Assembly: GCA_905221145.1 (NCBI GenBank)
Contig: CAJNCA010000009.1
Coordinates: 1 to 64,000 of the forward strand
DNA length: 64,000 nucleotides
Reading direction: 5' to 3'
From: a bacterium
GTDB taxonomy: Bacteria; Bacillota; Bacilli; Lactobacillales; Streptococcaceae
Shown here: positions 30,701 through 41,196 of the stretch, one piece after another
Numbering within the stretch: the first letter of the stretch is position 1
How the letters are laid out: each line of letters opens with the position of its first letter
Position numbers and translations under genes: made by a program
Notes under the pieces: generated by a model
The model's database searches: none
What the model was told of the DNA's origin: nothing
The model's input: the letters and a program-made list of their open reading frames with translations, nothing else

Positions 30701-31517
30701 CTAATTTTTCTCCTGTCAATTTAATAAAAATATCTTCTAAAGTTGGTTCACATGAGTGAATCGTCATCATTTTTTTATAATCTTCTTGCTGCAAGTCTTC
30801 AAAGCGCACTACCTTTTTAGTAGAATCACTATAAGTTACTGCAACCTTCTTTTCCGTGTTGTATTTTTGGATAATTTCGCTTGGGCTTCCTTGTTCAATA
30901 AGATCACCTTTATTCAAAAGAGCAAGGTTATCACATAATAAAGTCGCCTCATTCATATCATGAGTAGTTAAGAAAATAGTTGTTCCTCTTTCCTTTAACT
31001 CCTGTAGTAATTTGTGAATCTTCTTTGAGGTGGTGGGATCTAACCCACTTGTAGGTTCATCTAAAAATAGAACTTTAGGGTAATTGATTAAAGCACGAGC
31101 TAAAAGCATTCGTTGACGCATTCCTGTAGAAAGTTTCTCAGCTGGAGTGTCTTTACTATCATACAGACCAACTTGTTTTAGAATTTCTTCAATTCGAGAT
31201 TTTGAAACTCCGTATAGTCTTGCAAATAGCAACAAGTTATTGTACAAACTTAATTTTTCGTAATAACCACTTGTGTCACCTACTAAACCTAACTCTTCAA
31301 AATCTGACGGAAGTAATTTTTGAGAATCTTTTCCTAATAATTCTGTCTTTCCGCTGTTAGCCTGTAGCTGTCCTGTCAGAATATTGATCATTGTTGTTTT
31401 CCCTGAACCAGATGGACCTAGGAATCCAAAAATTTCTCCTTCGTTTATTGAAAAACTAATTTGATTTAAAGCAATATTATCTCCAAATCGCTTTGTAACT
31501 CTTTCTACATTAATCAT
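30693..31517 (-). CDS. ABC transporter ATPase
   Basis: 274 residues. Walker A GPSGSGKTT near 34-42, signature LSTGMRQRM (S-T-G-M-R in place of SGGQ, common in the CcmA/DrrA group), Walker B VLFLDEPTSG, switch histidine TTHDMNE. A ~70-residue C-terminal extension ends in EPTLEDIFIKLTGE, the DrrA-type tail. It energises the permease encoded immediately downstream. Confidence 0.92.
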   Translation of the reverse strand: MINVERVTKRFGDNIALNQISFSINEGEIFGFLGPSGSGKTTMINILTGQLQANSGKTELLGKDSQKLLPSDFEELGLVGDTSGYYEKLSLYNNLLLFARLYGVSKSRIEEILKQVGLYDSKDTPAEKLSTGMRQRMLLARALINYPKVLFLDEPTSGLDPTTSKKIHKLLQELKERGTTIFLTTHDMNEATLLCDNLALLNKGDLIEQGSPSEIIQKYNTEKKVAVTYSDSTKKVVRFEDLQQEDYKKMMTIHSCEPTLEDIFIKLTGEKLDV

Positions 31518-31558
31518 TTTATTACCTCTTTCTAATTTTAATTTCTATTTTAGAAACT

Positions 31559-31780
31559 TCACTCGCTCCCATCAGTTATGTCAACAACTCTAATTCTAGG
31601 CTTTAAATTGGAGTCCATTTTGATTTCTCTCATTTCATTTGGAAGCAAGAGAACTAATTTTAGCAACTTCTCATCAAGTGTTACTTTACATAGTCGTCTG
31701 CTATCTAGACTATTTTTGATAATCAGATAGTCCTTCTTGACAAACTTTTCATCCATATAATAGTCAATTGTTTTTACCAT
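31559..31780 (-). CDS. Small protein, unknown
   Basis: 73 residues, GGAGGAAAAT directly before the ATG. No membrane helix; rich in Lys/Asp/Leu, mixed strand-helix pattern. First gene of the ABC unit (41 bp before the ATPase start). Its strong ribosome site and position support a real gene. It may be an adaptor or regulator of the exporter; no family recognised. Confidence 0.7.
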   Translation of the reverse strand: MVKTIDYYMDEKFVKKDYLIIKNSLDSRRLCKVTLDEKLLKLVLLLPNEMREIKMDSNLKPRIRVVDITDGSE

Positions 31781-31887
31781 ATTTTCCTCCCGCTTGCTAA
31801 TCTACATCCCGTTAAATAGAAATGTTTCTAGCATTGCGTTCTGCTTAACTTATTTACAATAACAGTATATCCCTTACGAGAGTAAAA

Positions 31888-31928
31888 AAACAGGACATAA
31901 ATGTCCACTGACATTTATGTCCTGTTTT
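31888..31928 (-). terminator. Terminator between regulator and ABC unit
   Basis: AAAAACAGGACATAAATG / CATTTATGTCCTGTTTTT, 18-bp near-perfect stem with T-runs both sides, directly after the 31939 gene. The ABC unit therefore has its own promoter or depends on antitermination. Confidence 0.92.
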
Positions 31929-31938
31929 TAAATTGAAA

Positions 31939-32835
31939 TTATGGAAAATCCTTATTTTTTTCCTCTATCACTCGATTTTTAAAATTCATGTCATTCAAAA
32001 ATTCTGCCCCATTGATAGCTTTTTCATAGTATTGCAGGGCTTTTTCTTTATCTTTTTCTCCGTATAAGTAATATTTTGCTTCAATGAAGTCTACAGTTGG
32101 TTTTAAACTAGTATCTCCGATGTCAATCATAATTTCTCTTAACATACTCAATATTTCAGGTATAAATTCATGATAATCAATGTCAAGCTGATAAAATATT
32201 AAACCTAGTAGTACTCTTTGAAGCAAGTGAACATAGTTTGTATCATCATAGTTTGTTTGAGATACAATATTTAGACAAACTTTTTTTAAAGTTATTTCAT
32301 CTCGTTCTGAATTAACAGCTAGAGATAAAAAATATAAGTACAGTATCAGTAGATCATTTGTCGAATATTCTGTTCGTAACATTGTTTGTTCAAAATATTC
32401 CTCAATTAAACCTTCTCCAAATTCGGCATTTTCAGAAACATAGACATCATCAATAGCTTGTAAAATCTCAACTGCTACTTGTTCATCCTCAGGGAGTTGA
32501 TCATAAAAATGTTCCTGAATATCTTCAAAGATAGCCTCACGCTGGCGGATTTTTTCTTCATCTCCATGAATAGATTGACGAATCAATTTCGTTTTTAGTT
32601 TTAAATACTCTTTGGGAACAATTATCATGCCTTCATCAATTAACTGAGACATCGGAACTCCTAACACTTCAGCTATATAGTCCAGTTTCGCTAAACTGGG
32701 CAAATTATTTCCAGTTTCAATTCGGCCCAACTGACGAACAGTAAGTTCTTTTTCATCTCCACAAAAGGCTTCCCTACTCAATCCCTTTTCAGTCCGTAAG
32801 GTACGAATTCGTTTCCCGATTTCTAAATTTTTCAT
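31939..32835 (-). CDS. HTH-TPR transcriptional regulator (PlcR/TprA-like), copy 2
   Basis: 298 residues. XRE helix-turn-helix (about 8-62, GLSREAFCGDEKELTVRQLGRIE) followed by helical TPR-like repeats including a canonical C-terminal repeat (KDKEKALQYYEKAINGA). The architecture is that of peptide-responsive RRNPP regulators (PlcR, TprA, Rgg). It is a tandem paralogue of the gene at 32988: the first ~150 residues are nearly identical, while residues ~165-245 diverge. AGAGGAATGAG ribosome site. It sits upstream of the ABC exporter unit, its likely target. Confidence 0.85.
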   Translation of the reverse strand: MKNLEIGKRIRTLRTEKGLSREAFCGDEKELTVRQLGRIETGNNLPSLAKLDYIAEVLGVPMSQLIDEGMIIVPKEYLKLKTKLIRQSIHGDEEKIRQREAIFEDIQEHFYDQLPEDEQVAVEILQAIDDVYVSENAEFGEGLIEEYFEQTMLRTEYSTNDLLILYLYFLSLAVNSERDEITLKKVCLNIVSQTNYDDTNYVHLLQRVLLGLIFYQLDIDYHEFIPEILSMLREIMIDIGDTSLKPTVDFIEAKYYLYGEKDKEKALQYYEKAINGAEFLNDMNFKNRVIEEKNKDFP

Positions 32836-32987
32836 CTCATTCCTCTATAAATAGACTTTTGCACACAGCAAATAAAAGTAGTTATGACTATTTGTTATCA
32901 ACTATTACTTCAAATATATTAAATTCTTACTAACAAAGCTCCCCATATTGCCTATCAGCATCCCTTCATAATGAACAAAGAGTTTTT

Positions 32988-33890
32988 TTACATATCAGGA
33001 AACTCTTCTTTCATCTCTTCTATCACTCGATTTTTGAAATTCATATCATTAAAAAATTCTGCCCCATTGATAGCTTTTTCATAGTATTGTAGGGCTTTTT
33101 CTTTATCTTTTTCCCCGTATAGGTAATATTTGGCTTCTAAGTAGTCTACCGTTGGTTTTAAGTTTGAATCTTGAATTTCCATCATAATTTCTCTTAGAAA
33201 ACTAAAAATGACAGAGATATCTTCGTAGTATTCGTTCCTCAATTGATACAACACTATTGCAATTAATACTCTTTGTAACAGATGCATGTAAGTATTATCT
33301 GAACAGTCAATTATGGTCACGATGTTATTTCTTACTTTTTTTAAAACGTCATCATTTCGTTTAAAACTAATAGCATTTGATAAAAAATATAAATATAAGA
33401 TCAATAAATCATTTACAGAATACTCCGTTTGTAGCAAAGTTTGATTGAAATATTCCTCAATCAAGCCCTCTCCAAATTCAACATTTTCGGAAACATAGAC
33501 ATCATCAATAGCTTGTAGAACCTCAACTGCTACTTGCTCATCCTCAGGGAGTTGATCATAAAAATGTTCCTGAATATCTTCAAAGATAGCCTCACGCTGG
33601 TGGACTTTTTCTTCATCTCCATGAATAGATTGACGAATTAACTTCGTTTTTAACTTTAAATACTCTTTGGGAACAATTATCATGCCTTCATCAATTAACT
33701 GAGACATCGGAATTCCTAGCACTTCAGCTATATAATCTAGTTTCGCTAAGCTGGGTAAGTTATTTCCTATTTCAATTCGGCCCAACTGACGAACAGTAAG
33801 TTCCTTTTCATCTCCACAAAAGGCCTCTCTACTCAATCCTTTTTCAGTCCGTAAGGTACGAATCCGTTTCCCTATTTCTAAATTACTCAT
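32988..33890 (-). CDS. HTH-TPR transcriptional regulator (PlcR/TprA-like), copy 1
   Basis: 300 residues from ATG 33890 (AGAGGCGCATT upstream); an in-frame TTG lies five codons earlier. Same architecture as its neighbour: N-terminal XRE domain, middle helical region, C-terminal TPR. Near-identical DNA-binding domain implies the same operator; divergent middle TPR region suggests a different peptide ligand. No convincing pheromone gene is visible next to it. Confidence 0.85.
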   Translation of the reverse strand: MSNLEIGKRIRTLRTEKGLSREAFCGDEKELTVRQLGRIEIGNNLPSLAKLDYIAEVLGIPMSQLIDEGMIIVPKEYLKLKTKLIRQSIHGDEEKVHQREAIFEDIQEHFYDQLPEDEQVAVEVLQAIDDVYVSENVEFGEGLIEEYFNQTLLQTEYSVNDLLILYLYFLSNAISFKRNDDVLKKVRNNIVTIIDCSDNTYMHLLQRVLIAIVLYQLRNEYYEDISVIFSFLREIMMEIQDSNLKPTVDYLEAKYYLYGEKDKEKALQYYEKAINGAEFFNDMNFKNRVIEEMKEEFPDM

Positions 33891-33946
33891 AATGCGCCTC
33901 TTCAAATTCTAATTTGACATTAAAATAACTACTTGTATACGTTTCC

Positions 33947-33975
33947 ATTTTAACACACTTTCCTACAATTTTCAG
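33947..33975 (-). promoter_or_regulatory. Promoter of regulator copy 1
   Basis: CTGAAA (33970-33975), 17-bp spacer, TAAAAT (33947-33952) with TGT extension. Confidence 0.55.
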
Positions 33976-34073
33976 AAAAAATAATTATAACGAATAGTTT
34001 TAAGCAACTATCTTATATAAGTGCCCCATTTCAATAAAGTATCTAAGGTCTATTTCTAGTCAAGTATTCAAAA

Positions 34074-34103
34074 AAAAGCGAATTTCAATCGAAATTCGCT
34101 TTA
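34074..34103 (-). terminator. malQP terminator
   Basis: AAAGCGAATTTC / GAAATTCGCTTT with an 8-nt T-run on the minus strand. It lies beyond the BOX element that follows malP, so the BOX is transcribed as part of the malP 3' UTR. Confidence 0.88.
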
Positions 34104-34136
34104 TAGGAAAGTGTATTAGTATAAATCTTGTATCTT

Positions 34137-34241
34137 ATACTCAATGAAAATCAAAGAGCAAACTAGGAAGCTAGCCGCAGGCTGTACTTGAGTACGGCAA
34201 GGCAACGCTGACGTGGTTTGAATTTGATTTTCGAAGAGTAT
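34137..34241 (-). repeat. BOX element without boxB (A-C)
   Basis: 105 bp: ATACTCAATGAAAATC end, boxC, then boxA core TACGGCAAGGCAACGCTGACG and GATTTTCGAAGAGTAT. The central boxB is absent. boxA abuts the malP stop codon. Confidence 0.9.
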
Positions 34242-36499
34242 TAGTTCAAGTGCCAGATATCTTCGTTATACTGAGCGATTGTACGGTCAGATGAGAAGAA
34301 TCCTGCTTTAGAAATGTTTACGATGACTTTATCCAACCATGCGTCACGGTCTTCGTAGTCAGCAAGCATTTGCTCTTTCACTTTGATGTAATCTTCCAAG
34401 TCAAGAAGAGTCATGAACCAGTCTTTGTTGATCAATTCATTGTAAAGACGTTCCAAGCGCTCTTTGTTTCCAGCTGCAAGAACTGCATCGCTAACGATGA
34501 AGTCAACCAATGGTTTGATAGCTTCACGAGCGTAGAATTCGCTTGATTTGTAAGCTGCTTTTGCGTAAAGGTCGATAACAGTTTCTGAATCTTCACCGAA
34601 GATGTAGATGTTTTCATCGCCAACCAACTCAGCGATTTCCACGTTAGCACCGTCCATAGTACCAAGAGTCAAAGCTCCGTTCAACATGAATTTCATGTTA
34701 CCAGTACCTGAAGCTTCTTTAGAAGCAAGTGAGATTTGTTCTGAGATATCACATGCTGGGATAAGGAAGCTTGCTGCAGTAACGTTGTAGTTTTCAACCA
34801 TAACTACTTGCAAGTGTGGAGCTACTGCTGGATCGTTAGCAATAACTTCTGACATGCAAAGGATCAAGTGGATGATGTCTTGAGCGATTGTGTAGGCTGG
34901 AGCTGCTTTACCACCAAAGAAGATTGTAATTGGGCGAGCAGGGATGTTACCGGCTTTGATGTCAAGGTATTTGTGGATTACGTACAAAGCGTTCATTTGT
35001 TGGCGTTTGTACTCGTGAAGACGTTTGATTTGGATGTCAAAGATAGAGTTTGGATTGATTTCCACACCTTGGTGTTCTTTCAAGTGACGAGCCAATTTAC
35101 GTTTGTTGTGAGCCTTGATGCTTTCCAATTTTTCTTTGACAGCTGCTTTGTCTTCGTAAGACAAGAGTTTTTCAAGCTCATCTGCTTCATGGTGCCAACC
35201 GTCTCCAAGAATCTCATCCAAGTAGTGAGACAAGCTTGGGTTAGCATGCATGAGCCAACGACGGAACGTGATACCGTTTGTTTTGTTGTTGAATTTTTCT
35301 GGGTAAAGGTCGTAGAAGGCTTTCAACTCAGAGTTCTTCAAGATTTCAGTGTGGAGTGCTGCTACCCCGTTAACGCTGTATCCGTAGTGGATATCCATGT
35401 GAGCCATGTGAACACGTCCGCTCTCATCGATAATTTGAACAGCTGGATCTTTCACTTCTGCTTTCACACGACGGTCCAATTCTTCGATAATTGGTACCAA
35501 GTGAGGAACCACTTCTTGCAAGAATTCAAGAGGCCATTTTTCAAGGGCTTCAGCAAGGATTGTGTGGTTAGTGTAGGCAGTCATGCTACGAACGATTGAG
35601 ATTGCTTCGTCAAGTTCGATACCACGTGCAGTCAAAAGACGGATCAATTCAGGAATAACCATTGATGGGTGAGTATCGTTGATTTGTACAACTGCGTAGT
35701 CAGCAAGGTCATGCAAGTTGCTTCCTTTTTCGATTGCTTCGTCGATGATCAATTGCGCACCGTTTGAAACCATGAAGTATTGTTGGAAGATACGGAGCAA
35801 CTCACCTTGACGGTCACTATCATCTGGGTAAAGGAAAAGAGTCAAGTTGTGAGCGATGTCTGTCTTATCAAAGTTGATACCATCTTTAATGATTGAAGAA
35901 TCAACTGAATCCAAGTCAAACAAACGCAAGCGGTTCTTAGTTTCTGTCTTGTAACCAGGTACATCGATATCGTAAAGAGTTGATGTCAATGTGAAGTGAG
36001 CAAATGGTACTTGGTAGCTACGGCTTGAGCGAACCAACCAGTTTTGCTCTGTCAACCATGCATTTGGAATTGTTTCTTGTTGATTGTTTTTAAGAACTTG
36101 TTGGAAAAGACCGTAGTGGTAGTTAAGACCAACACCATCACCATTCAAACCAAGAGTAGCAATTGAGTCGATAAAGCAGGCAGCCAAACGTCCCAAACCA
36201 CCGTTACCAAGAGATGGTTCCAATTCAACTTCTTCAACTTCGATCAAGTCTTTACCTGCAGCTGCAAGTTCTTTTTTGACATCGTCGTAAAGACCAAGGT
36301 TAATCAAGTTGTTTGACAAAAGTTTACCAATCAAGAACTCAGCTGAGATATAGTAAACTTTTTTCTTACCAGTGTTAACTGGTTTTTGACTGCTAGCAAG
36401 CTTGCTGTAGTTAAGAAGAGCAAGGTAAAGCTCTTCATTGCTACATTCTGCAATGGTTTTATTGTAACGATTTTGTACAAATTCTTGTAGTGATAACAT
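34241..36499 (-). CDS. malP: Maltodextrin/glycogen phosphorylase
   Basis: 752 residues, GT35 phosphorylase. It releases glucose-1-phosphate from alpha-1,4-glucans. The PLP-lysine region [15 protein letters not shown] lies near 600, and [13 protein letters not shown] near 100 is conserved. 25 bp downstream of malQ, in the MalR-controlled malQP operon. Its stop codon TAA overlaps the end of a BOX element. Confidence 0.96.
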   Translation of the reverse strand: MLSLQEFVQNRYNKTIAECSNEELYLALLNYSKLASSQKPVNTGKKKVYYISAEFLIGKLLSNNLINLGLYDDVKKELAAAGKDLIEVEEVELEPSLGNGGLGRLAACFIDSIATLGLNGDGVGLNYHYGLFQQVLKNNQQETIPNAWLTEQNWLVRSSRSYQVPFAHFTLTSTLYDIDVPGYKTETKNRLRLFDLDSVDSSIIKDGINFDKTDIAHNLTLFLYPDDSDRQGELLRIFQQYFMVSNGAQLIIDEAIEKGSNLHDLADYAVVQINDTHPSMVIPELIRLLTARGIELDEAISIVRSMTAYTNHTILAEALEKWPLEFLQEVVPHLVPIIEELDRRVKAEVKDPAVQIIDESGRVHMAHMDIHYGYSVNGVAALHTEILKNSELKAFYDLYPEKFNNKTNGITFRRWLMHANPSLSHYLDEILGDGWHHEADELEKLLSYEDKAAVKEKLESIKAHNKRKLARHLKEHQGVEINPNSIFDIQIKRLHEYKRQQMNALYVIHKYLDIKAGNIPARPITIFFGGKAAPAYTIAQDIIHLILCMSEVIANDPAVAPHLQVVMVENYNVTAASFLIPACDISEQISLASKEASGTGNMKFMLNGALTLGTMDGANVEIAELVGDENIYIFGEDSETVIDLYAKAAYKSSEFYAREAIKPLVDFIVSDAVLAAGNKERLERLYNELINKDWFMTLLDLEDYIKVKEQMLADYEDRDAWLDKVIVNISKAGFFSSDRTIAQYNEDIWHLN

Positions 36500-36524
36500 G
36501 TTTAAGGTGTCTCCTGATATTGTA

Positions 36525-38042
36525 TTATTTCTTTAATTCTACCAAATTTTCATTGATTCGTCGATAGATTGTTGTCAAGTCAAGCAAGCCTTCCTCGACA
36601 GCTGGTGTCAATTGATCTTCAGTCATACGCCAAGACCAGTTTCCACCAAGGGTAGATGGGAAGTTCATACGAGCTGTCTCATCCAATTCTAGCAAATCTT
36701 GCATAGTTGCAATTGCCATGAAGCTAACTGATGAAAAGACTGTGCGAAGCATAGCGTGTGGCACTGTTTCGTATTCTTTACGGTTCGTGTAGCGAGCCAT
36801 GTACTCACGAGTCGCATCATCGATCTCGTTACGGTACCAACCAAGAACCGTGTTGTTATCGTGAGTTCCTGTGTACATAACTGAGTTAGCAGGTGCCAAG
36901 TGTGGGCTATCGATACTTTCGTCTTCTGGGTTGAAGGCAAATTGAAGAATCTTCATTCCTGGGAAGCCAGTACGTTCACGCAATTCGATCACTTCATCAG
37001 TCATGAAGCCAAGGTCTTCAGCGATGATGTTTAGCTCACCAAGTTCTTCCTTAACGGCTGCAAAAAGCTTGTAGCCAGGACCTTTCACCCACTCACCAGG
37101 TGCTGCTGTATCGGAACCAGCAGGGATTTCCCAGTAAGATTCGAAACCACGGAAGTGGTCGATACGAACGATGTCGTAGATTTTGAAGCTTTCACGCAAG
37201 CGTTCAATCCACCATTTGTAACCATCTTTGTCCATTGCTTCCCAGTCATAGATTGGGTTACCCCAAAGCTGACCAGTTGCAGAAAATTCATCTGGTGGGC
37301 ATCCTGCGATGCAAGTTGCCTTACCGTTGACATCTGTCTTGAAGAGATGTGGATTTGCCCACATATCGCTTGAATCTTCCGCTACGTAGATTGGCATGTC
37401 CCCAACGATTTCGATATGATTGTCGTTAGCGTAAGCTTTCAATTTCAACCATTGTTGGAAGAAGAAGTACTGAGTCACGCGGTGGTAAACCAACTTGTCT
37501 GCCAATTGCTCACGGTAGCTTTCAAGTGCTGAAACTTTACGAGCACGAGCATCTGCATCTGGCCATTCAGTCCAAGCAAGATTTTCAAAATGCTCTTTGA
37601 TAGCCATATACTCAGCAAAGAGCTCAAGCCATGATTGGTTGTCTTGAGCAAATTTCTCAAAATCTTTAACATCTCCGACTTCAAAGAAACGTTTCACCGC
37701 TTTTTCTAAAAGAGGACGACGTGCATAGTAAATCTTAGCATAGTCAACTTCAGACGCATCGCTACCAAAGTCAACTCCTTCAAGGTCACTTGCTTCCAAC
37801 AAACCTTGCTCCACCAAGATATCCAAATCGATAAAGTGAGTGTTTCCCGCGAAGGCTGAGAAAGATTGGTAAGGAGAATCTCCGTAACTAGTTGTTCCTA
37901 ATGGAAGGATTTGCCAGTAACGTTGTTTTGTGCGAACCAAGAAATCAACGAAGTCGTAAGCACTTTTACCAAATGATCCGATTCCGTATGCTCCTGGAAG
38001 AGAAGAAATGTGCATCAACACACCACTTTGACGTTTTTTCAT
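36525..38042 (-). CDS. malQ: 4-alpha-glucanotransferase (amylomaltase)
   Basis: 505 residues from ATG 38042 (GAGGTGCTTATT upstream). GH77 family: transfers glucan segments between maltodextrins and releases glucose. Catalytic Asp in [10 protein letters not shown] near 290 and Glu in IAEDLGFMT near 340. First gene of malQP, divergent from malX; called malM in older pneumococcal literature. Confidence 0.95.
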   Translation of the reverse strand: MKKRQSGVLMHISSLPGAYGIGSFGKSAYDFVDFLVRTKQRYWQILPLGTTSYGDSPYQSFSAFAGNTHFIDLDILVEQGLLEASDLEGVDFGSDASEVDYAKIYYARRPLLEKAVKRFFEVGDVKDFEKFAQDNQSWLELFAEYMAIKEHFENLAWTEWPDADARARKVSALESYREQLADKLVYHRVTQYFFFQQWLKLKAYANDNHIEIVGDMPIYVAEDSSDMWANPHLFKTDVNGKATCIAGCPPDEFSATGQLWGNPIYDWEAMDKDGYKWWIERLRESFKIYDIVRIDHFRGFESYWEIPAGSDTAAPGEWVKGPGYKLFAAVKEELGELNIIAEDLGFMTDEVIELRERTGFPGMKILQFAFNPEDESIDSPHLAPANSVMYTGTHDNNTVLGWYRNEIDDATREYMARYTNRKEYETVPHAMLRTVFSSVSFMAIATMQDLLELDETARMNFPSTLGGNWSWRMTEDQLTPAVEEGLLDLTTIYRRINENLVELKK

Positions 38043-38088
38043 AATAAGCACCTCATGTGTTTATAGTTAGATATTACATTTTTATGAA

Positions 38089-38102
38089 CGCAAACGTTTG
38101 CG
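38089..38102. promoter_or_regulatory. MalR operator at malQ
   Basis: CGCAAACGTTTGCG, a perfect 14-bp palindrome, placed 9 bp downstream of the malQ -10 box where a LacI-type repressor would block transcription. Confidence 0.85.
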
Positions 38103-38110
38103 CTATTACT

Positions 38111-38139
38111 AGTATAGCTTATTTTCTTGATAAATGCAA
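38111..38139 (-). promoter_or_regulatory. malQ promoter
   Basis: TTGCAT (38134-38139), 17-bp spacer, TATACT (38111-38116) on the minus strand. A cre-like AACCGCTTGCAT overlaps the -35, suggesting CcpA control. Confidence 0.8.
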
Positions 38140-38423
38140 GCGGTTTTAAATAACTTTTTTGATTATTTTTTAAAAATTTTTTCTTCTTACTCGTATATAT
38201 ATTCTTTCAGGCAACAAACAAAATAGGAATAAGGGTTTCACTTATCTTATTAAGCAAAAATAAAGTGAGAATCCTCTCTGCTTTCCATTTGTAAATTAGG
38301 CAATCGTTTTCTCAACTTTTTTTAAAATTCAAAACAAAAGCTATTTTTGAATTTTCTACTATTATATAACGATGAAGCGTTTACTTTTTTCACAATTTTT
38401 TTAAAAATTTTTACAAAAAACAC
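38140..38423. other. malQ-malX intergenic region
   Basis: About 280 bp of AT-rich sequence between the two divergent promoters. I see no open frame or strong hairpin. It probably provides room for looping between the two MalR operators. Confidence 0.6.
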
Positions 38424-38452
38424 TTGCAACCGCTTTCCGATTATGCTATACT
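38424..38452 (+). promoter_or_regulatory. malX promoter
   Basis: TTGCAA (38424-38429), 17-bp spacer, TATACT (38447-38452) with TGC extension. The spacer contains AACCGCTTTCC, a cre-like sequence. Confidence 0.8.
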
Positions 38453-38464
38453 AGTCCCATAAAG

Positions 38465-38477
38465 GAAAACGTTTGCG
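38465..38477. promoter_or_regulatory. MalR operator at malX
   Basis: GAAAACGTTTGCG, sharing AAACGTTTGCG with the malQ operator, 13 bp downstream of the malX -10 box. Confidence 0.8.
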
Positions 38478-38520
38478 TTTCCTCATTATAAAATTTGTTA
38501 TTCTTTAGGAGGAATACACT

Positions 38521-39792
38521 ATGTCATCTAAATTCATGAAGAGCGCTGCTGTGCTTGGAACTGTTACACTTGCTAGCTTACTTTTGGTAGCTTGCGGAAG
38601 CAAAACTGCTGATAAGCCTGCTGATTCTGGTTCATCTGAAGCCAAAGAACTCACTGTATATGTAGACGAGGGTTATAAGAGCTATATTGAAGAGGTTGCT
38701 AAAGCTTATGAAAAAGAATCTGGAGTAAAAGTTACTCTTAAAACTGGTGATGCTCTAGGAGGTCTTGATAAACTTTCCCTTGACAACCAATCTGGTAATG
38801 TCCCTGATGTTATGATGGCTCCATACGACCGTGTAGGTAGCCTTGGTACTGACGGCCAACTTTCAGAAGTAAAATTAAGCGACAGTGCTAAAACAGATGA
38901 TAAAACTAAATCTCTTGTAACAGCTGCTGATGGTAAAGTTTACGGTGCTCCTGCCGTTATCGAGTCACTTGTTATGTACTACAACAAAGACTTGGTAAAA
39001 GAAGCTCCAAAAACATTTGCTGACTTGGAAAACCTTGCTAAAGATAGCAAATACGCATTCGCTGGAGAAGACGGAAAAACTTCTGCTTTCCTAGCTGACT
39101 GGACAAACTTCTACTACGCATACGGACTTCTTGCTGGTAACGGTGCTTACGTATTCGGTCAAAACGGTAAGGACGCTAAAGACATCGGTCTTGCAAACGA
39201 CGGTTCTATCACAGGTATCAACTACGCTAAATCTTGGTATGAAAAATGGCCTAAAGGTATGCAGGATACTGAAGGAGCTGGAAACCTAATCCAAACTCAT
39301 TTCCAAGAAGGTAAAACAGCTGCTATCATCGACGGACCTTGGAAAGCCCAAGCCTTCAAAGATGCTAAAGTAAACTACGGTGTTGCGACTATCCCAACTC
39401 TTCCAAACGGTAAAGAATATGCTGCATTCGGTGGTGGTAAAGCTTGGGTCATCCCTCAAGCTACTAAGAACCTTGAAGCTTCTCAAAAATTTGTAGACTT
39501 CCTTGTTTCAACTGAACAACAAAAAGTATTATACGATAAAACTAACGAAATCCCAGCTAACACTGAGGCTCGTTCATACGCTGAAGGTAAAAACGATGAG
39601 TTGACAACAGCTGTTATCAAACAGTTCAAGAACGCTCAACCAATGCCAAACATCTCTCAAATGTCTGCAGTTTGGGATCCAGCGAAAAATATGCTCTTTG
39701 ATGCTGTAAGTGGTAAGAAAGATGCGAAAACATCTGCTAACGATGCTGTAACATTGATCAAAGAAACAATCAAACAAAAATTTGGTGAATAA
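38521..39792 (+). CDS. malX: Maltodextrin-binding lipoprotein
   Basis: 423 residues. Lipoprotein signal peptide with lipobox LLVAC, so the mature protein starts at Cys25 and is lipid-anchored outside. Family 1 solute-binding fold (TVYVDEGYKSYIEEVAKAYEKE start; EIPANTEA hinge). It delivers maltooligosaccharides to MalC/MalD. Ribosome site AGGAGGAATACACT. An intercistronic hairpin separates it from malC. Confidence 0.96.
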   Translation: MSSKFMKSAAVLGTVTLASLLLVACGSKTADKPADSGSSEAKELTVYVDEGYKSYIEEVAKAYEKESGVKVTLKTGDALGGLDKLSLDNQSGNVPDVMMAPYDRVGSLGTDGQLSEVKLSDSAKTDDKTKSLVTAADGKVYGAPAVIESLVMYYNKDLVKEAPKTFADLENLAKDSKYAFAGEDGKTSAFLADWTNFYYAYGLLAGNGAYVFGQNGKDAKDIGLANDGSITGINYAKSWYEKWPKGMQDTEGAGNLIQTHFQEGKTAAIIDGPWKAQAFKDAKVNYGVATIPTLPNGKEYAAFGGGKAWVIPQATKNLEASQKFVDFLVSTEQQKVLYDKTNEIPANTEARSYAEGKNDELTTAVIKQFKNAQPMPNISQMSAVWDPAKNMLFDAVSGKKDAKTSANDAVTLIKETIKQKFGE

Positions 39793-39793
39793 C

Positions 39794-39837
39794 AAATTTG
39801 TTCAAGGGGGGTGGAAATCAAATCCCCCTTTGAATTT
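39794..39837 (+). terminator. malX-malC intercistronic hairpin
   Basis: TTCAAGGGGG / CCCCCTTTGAA stem extended by AAATTT pairing, 13-nt loop, no long T-run. Probably a partial terminator or 3' stabiliser that gives more MalX than permease. Confidence 0.7.
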
Positions 39838-39902
39838 ATCAATCGAAAACATATATAGTTTAGGTTTTAATTAGAAACCAGCATCCTATGAAAGGAGTTA
39901 TT

Positions 39903-41195
39903 ATGGAAAAGCAACAACCTAGTAAAGCAGCTCTGCTGTCTATCATTCCTGGGTTAGGACAGATTTACAATAAACAAAAAGCCAAAGGATTTATCTTCCT
40001 CGGTGTAACTCTTGTATTTGTCCTTTATTTCCTAGCACTTGCAGCCCCTGAATTGAGCAATCTCATTACTCTTGGTGACAAACCAGGTCGTGATAATTCC
40101 CTCTTCATGCTGATTCGCGGTGCCTTCCATTTAATCTTTGTAGTTGTTTATGTACTCTTTTATTTCTCAAATATCAAAGATGCACATACAACTGCGAAAC
40201 ACATTAACAATGGTATTCCAGTAGCACTTACCTTTAAAGAAATGGTCAAAGGAATCTATGAAAATGGTTTCCCTTACCTCTTGATCATTCCATCTTATGT
40301 TGCGATGACTTTTGCGATTATCTTCCCAGTTATCGTAACCTTGATGATCGCCTTTACTAACTACGACTTCCAACACTTGCCACCAAACAAATTGTTGGAC
40401 TGGGTTGGTTTGACCAACTTTACAAACATCTGGAGCTTGAGTACCTTCCGTTCAGCCTTTGGTGCCGTTCTTTCTTGGACTATCATCTGGGCTTTGGCAG
40501 CTTCTACTTTACAAATCGTAATCGGTATCTTCACAGCTATCATTGCTAACCAACCGTTTATCAAAGGAAAACGTATCTTCGGTGTTATTTTCCTTCTTCC
40601 TTGGGCTGTCCCAGCCTTCATCACTATCTTGACATTCTCAAACATGTTTAACGATAGTGTCGGAGCTATCAACACTCAAGTATTGCCAATCTTGGCTAAA
40701 TTCCTTCCTTTCCTTGATGGGGCTCTTATCCCTTGGAAAACAGACCCAACTTGGACTAAAATTGCCTTGATTATGATGCAAGGTTGGCTTGGATTCCCAT
40801 ACATCTACGTTTTGACCTTGGGTATCTTGCAATCTATTCCTAACGACCTTTACGAAGCAGCTTATATTGACGGTGCCAACGCTTGGCAAAAATTCCGCAA
40901 CATCACTTTCCCAATGATCTTGGCTGTTGCGGCACCTACTTTGATCAGCCAATACACCTTCAACTTTAACAACTTCTCTATCATGTACCTCTTCAATGGC
41001 GGAGGACCTGGTAGTGTCGGAGGTGGAGCTGGTTCAACCGATATCTTGATCTCATGGATTTACCGTTTGACAACGGGTACATCTCCTCAATACTCAATGG
41101 CGGCAGCTGTTACCTTGATTATCTCTGTCATTGTCATCTCAATCTCTATGATCGCATTCAAGAAACTACACGCATTTGATATGGAGGACGTCTAA
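39903..41195 (+). CDS. malC: Maltodextrin ABC permease MalC
   Basis: 430 residues from ATG 39903, preceded by AAAGGAGTTATT (the in-frame ATG at 39888 overlaps this site). MalF-type permease: extended N-terminal part with two helices and cytoplasmic insert, then six helices; [20 protein letters not shown] is the EAA loop contacting the ATPase (MsmK encoded elsewhere in pneumococcus). 1 bp before malD. Confidence 0.95.
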   Translation: MEKQQPSKAALLSIIPGLGQIYNKQKAKGFIFLGVTLVFVLYFLALAAPELSNLITLGDKPGRDNSLFMLIRGAFHLIFVVVYVLFYFSNIKDAHTTAKHINNGIPVALTFKEMVKGIYENGFPYLLIIPSYVAMTFAIIFPVIVTLMIAFTNYDFQHLPPNKLLDWVGLTNFTNIWSLSTFRSAFGAVLSWTIIWALAASTLQIVIGIFTAIIANQPFIKGKRIFGVIFLLPWAVPAFITILTFSNMFNDSVGAINTQVLPILAKFLPFLDGALIPWKTDPTWTKIALIMMQGWLGFPYIYVLTLGILQSIPNDLYEAAYIDGANAWQKFRNITFPMILAVAAPTLISQYTFNFNNFSIMYLFNGGGPGSVGGGAGSTDILISWIYRLTTGTSPQYSMAAAVTLIISVIVISISMIAFKKLHAFDMEDV

Positions 41196-41196
41196 G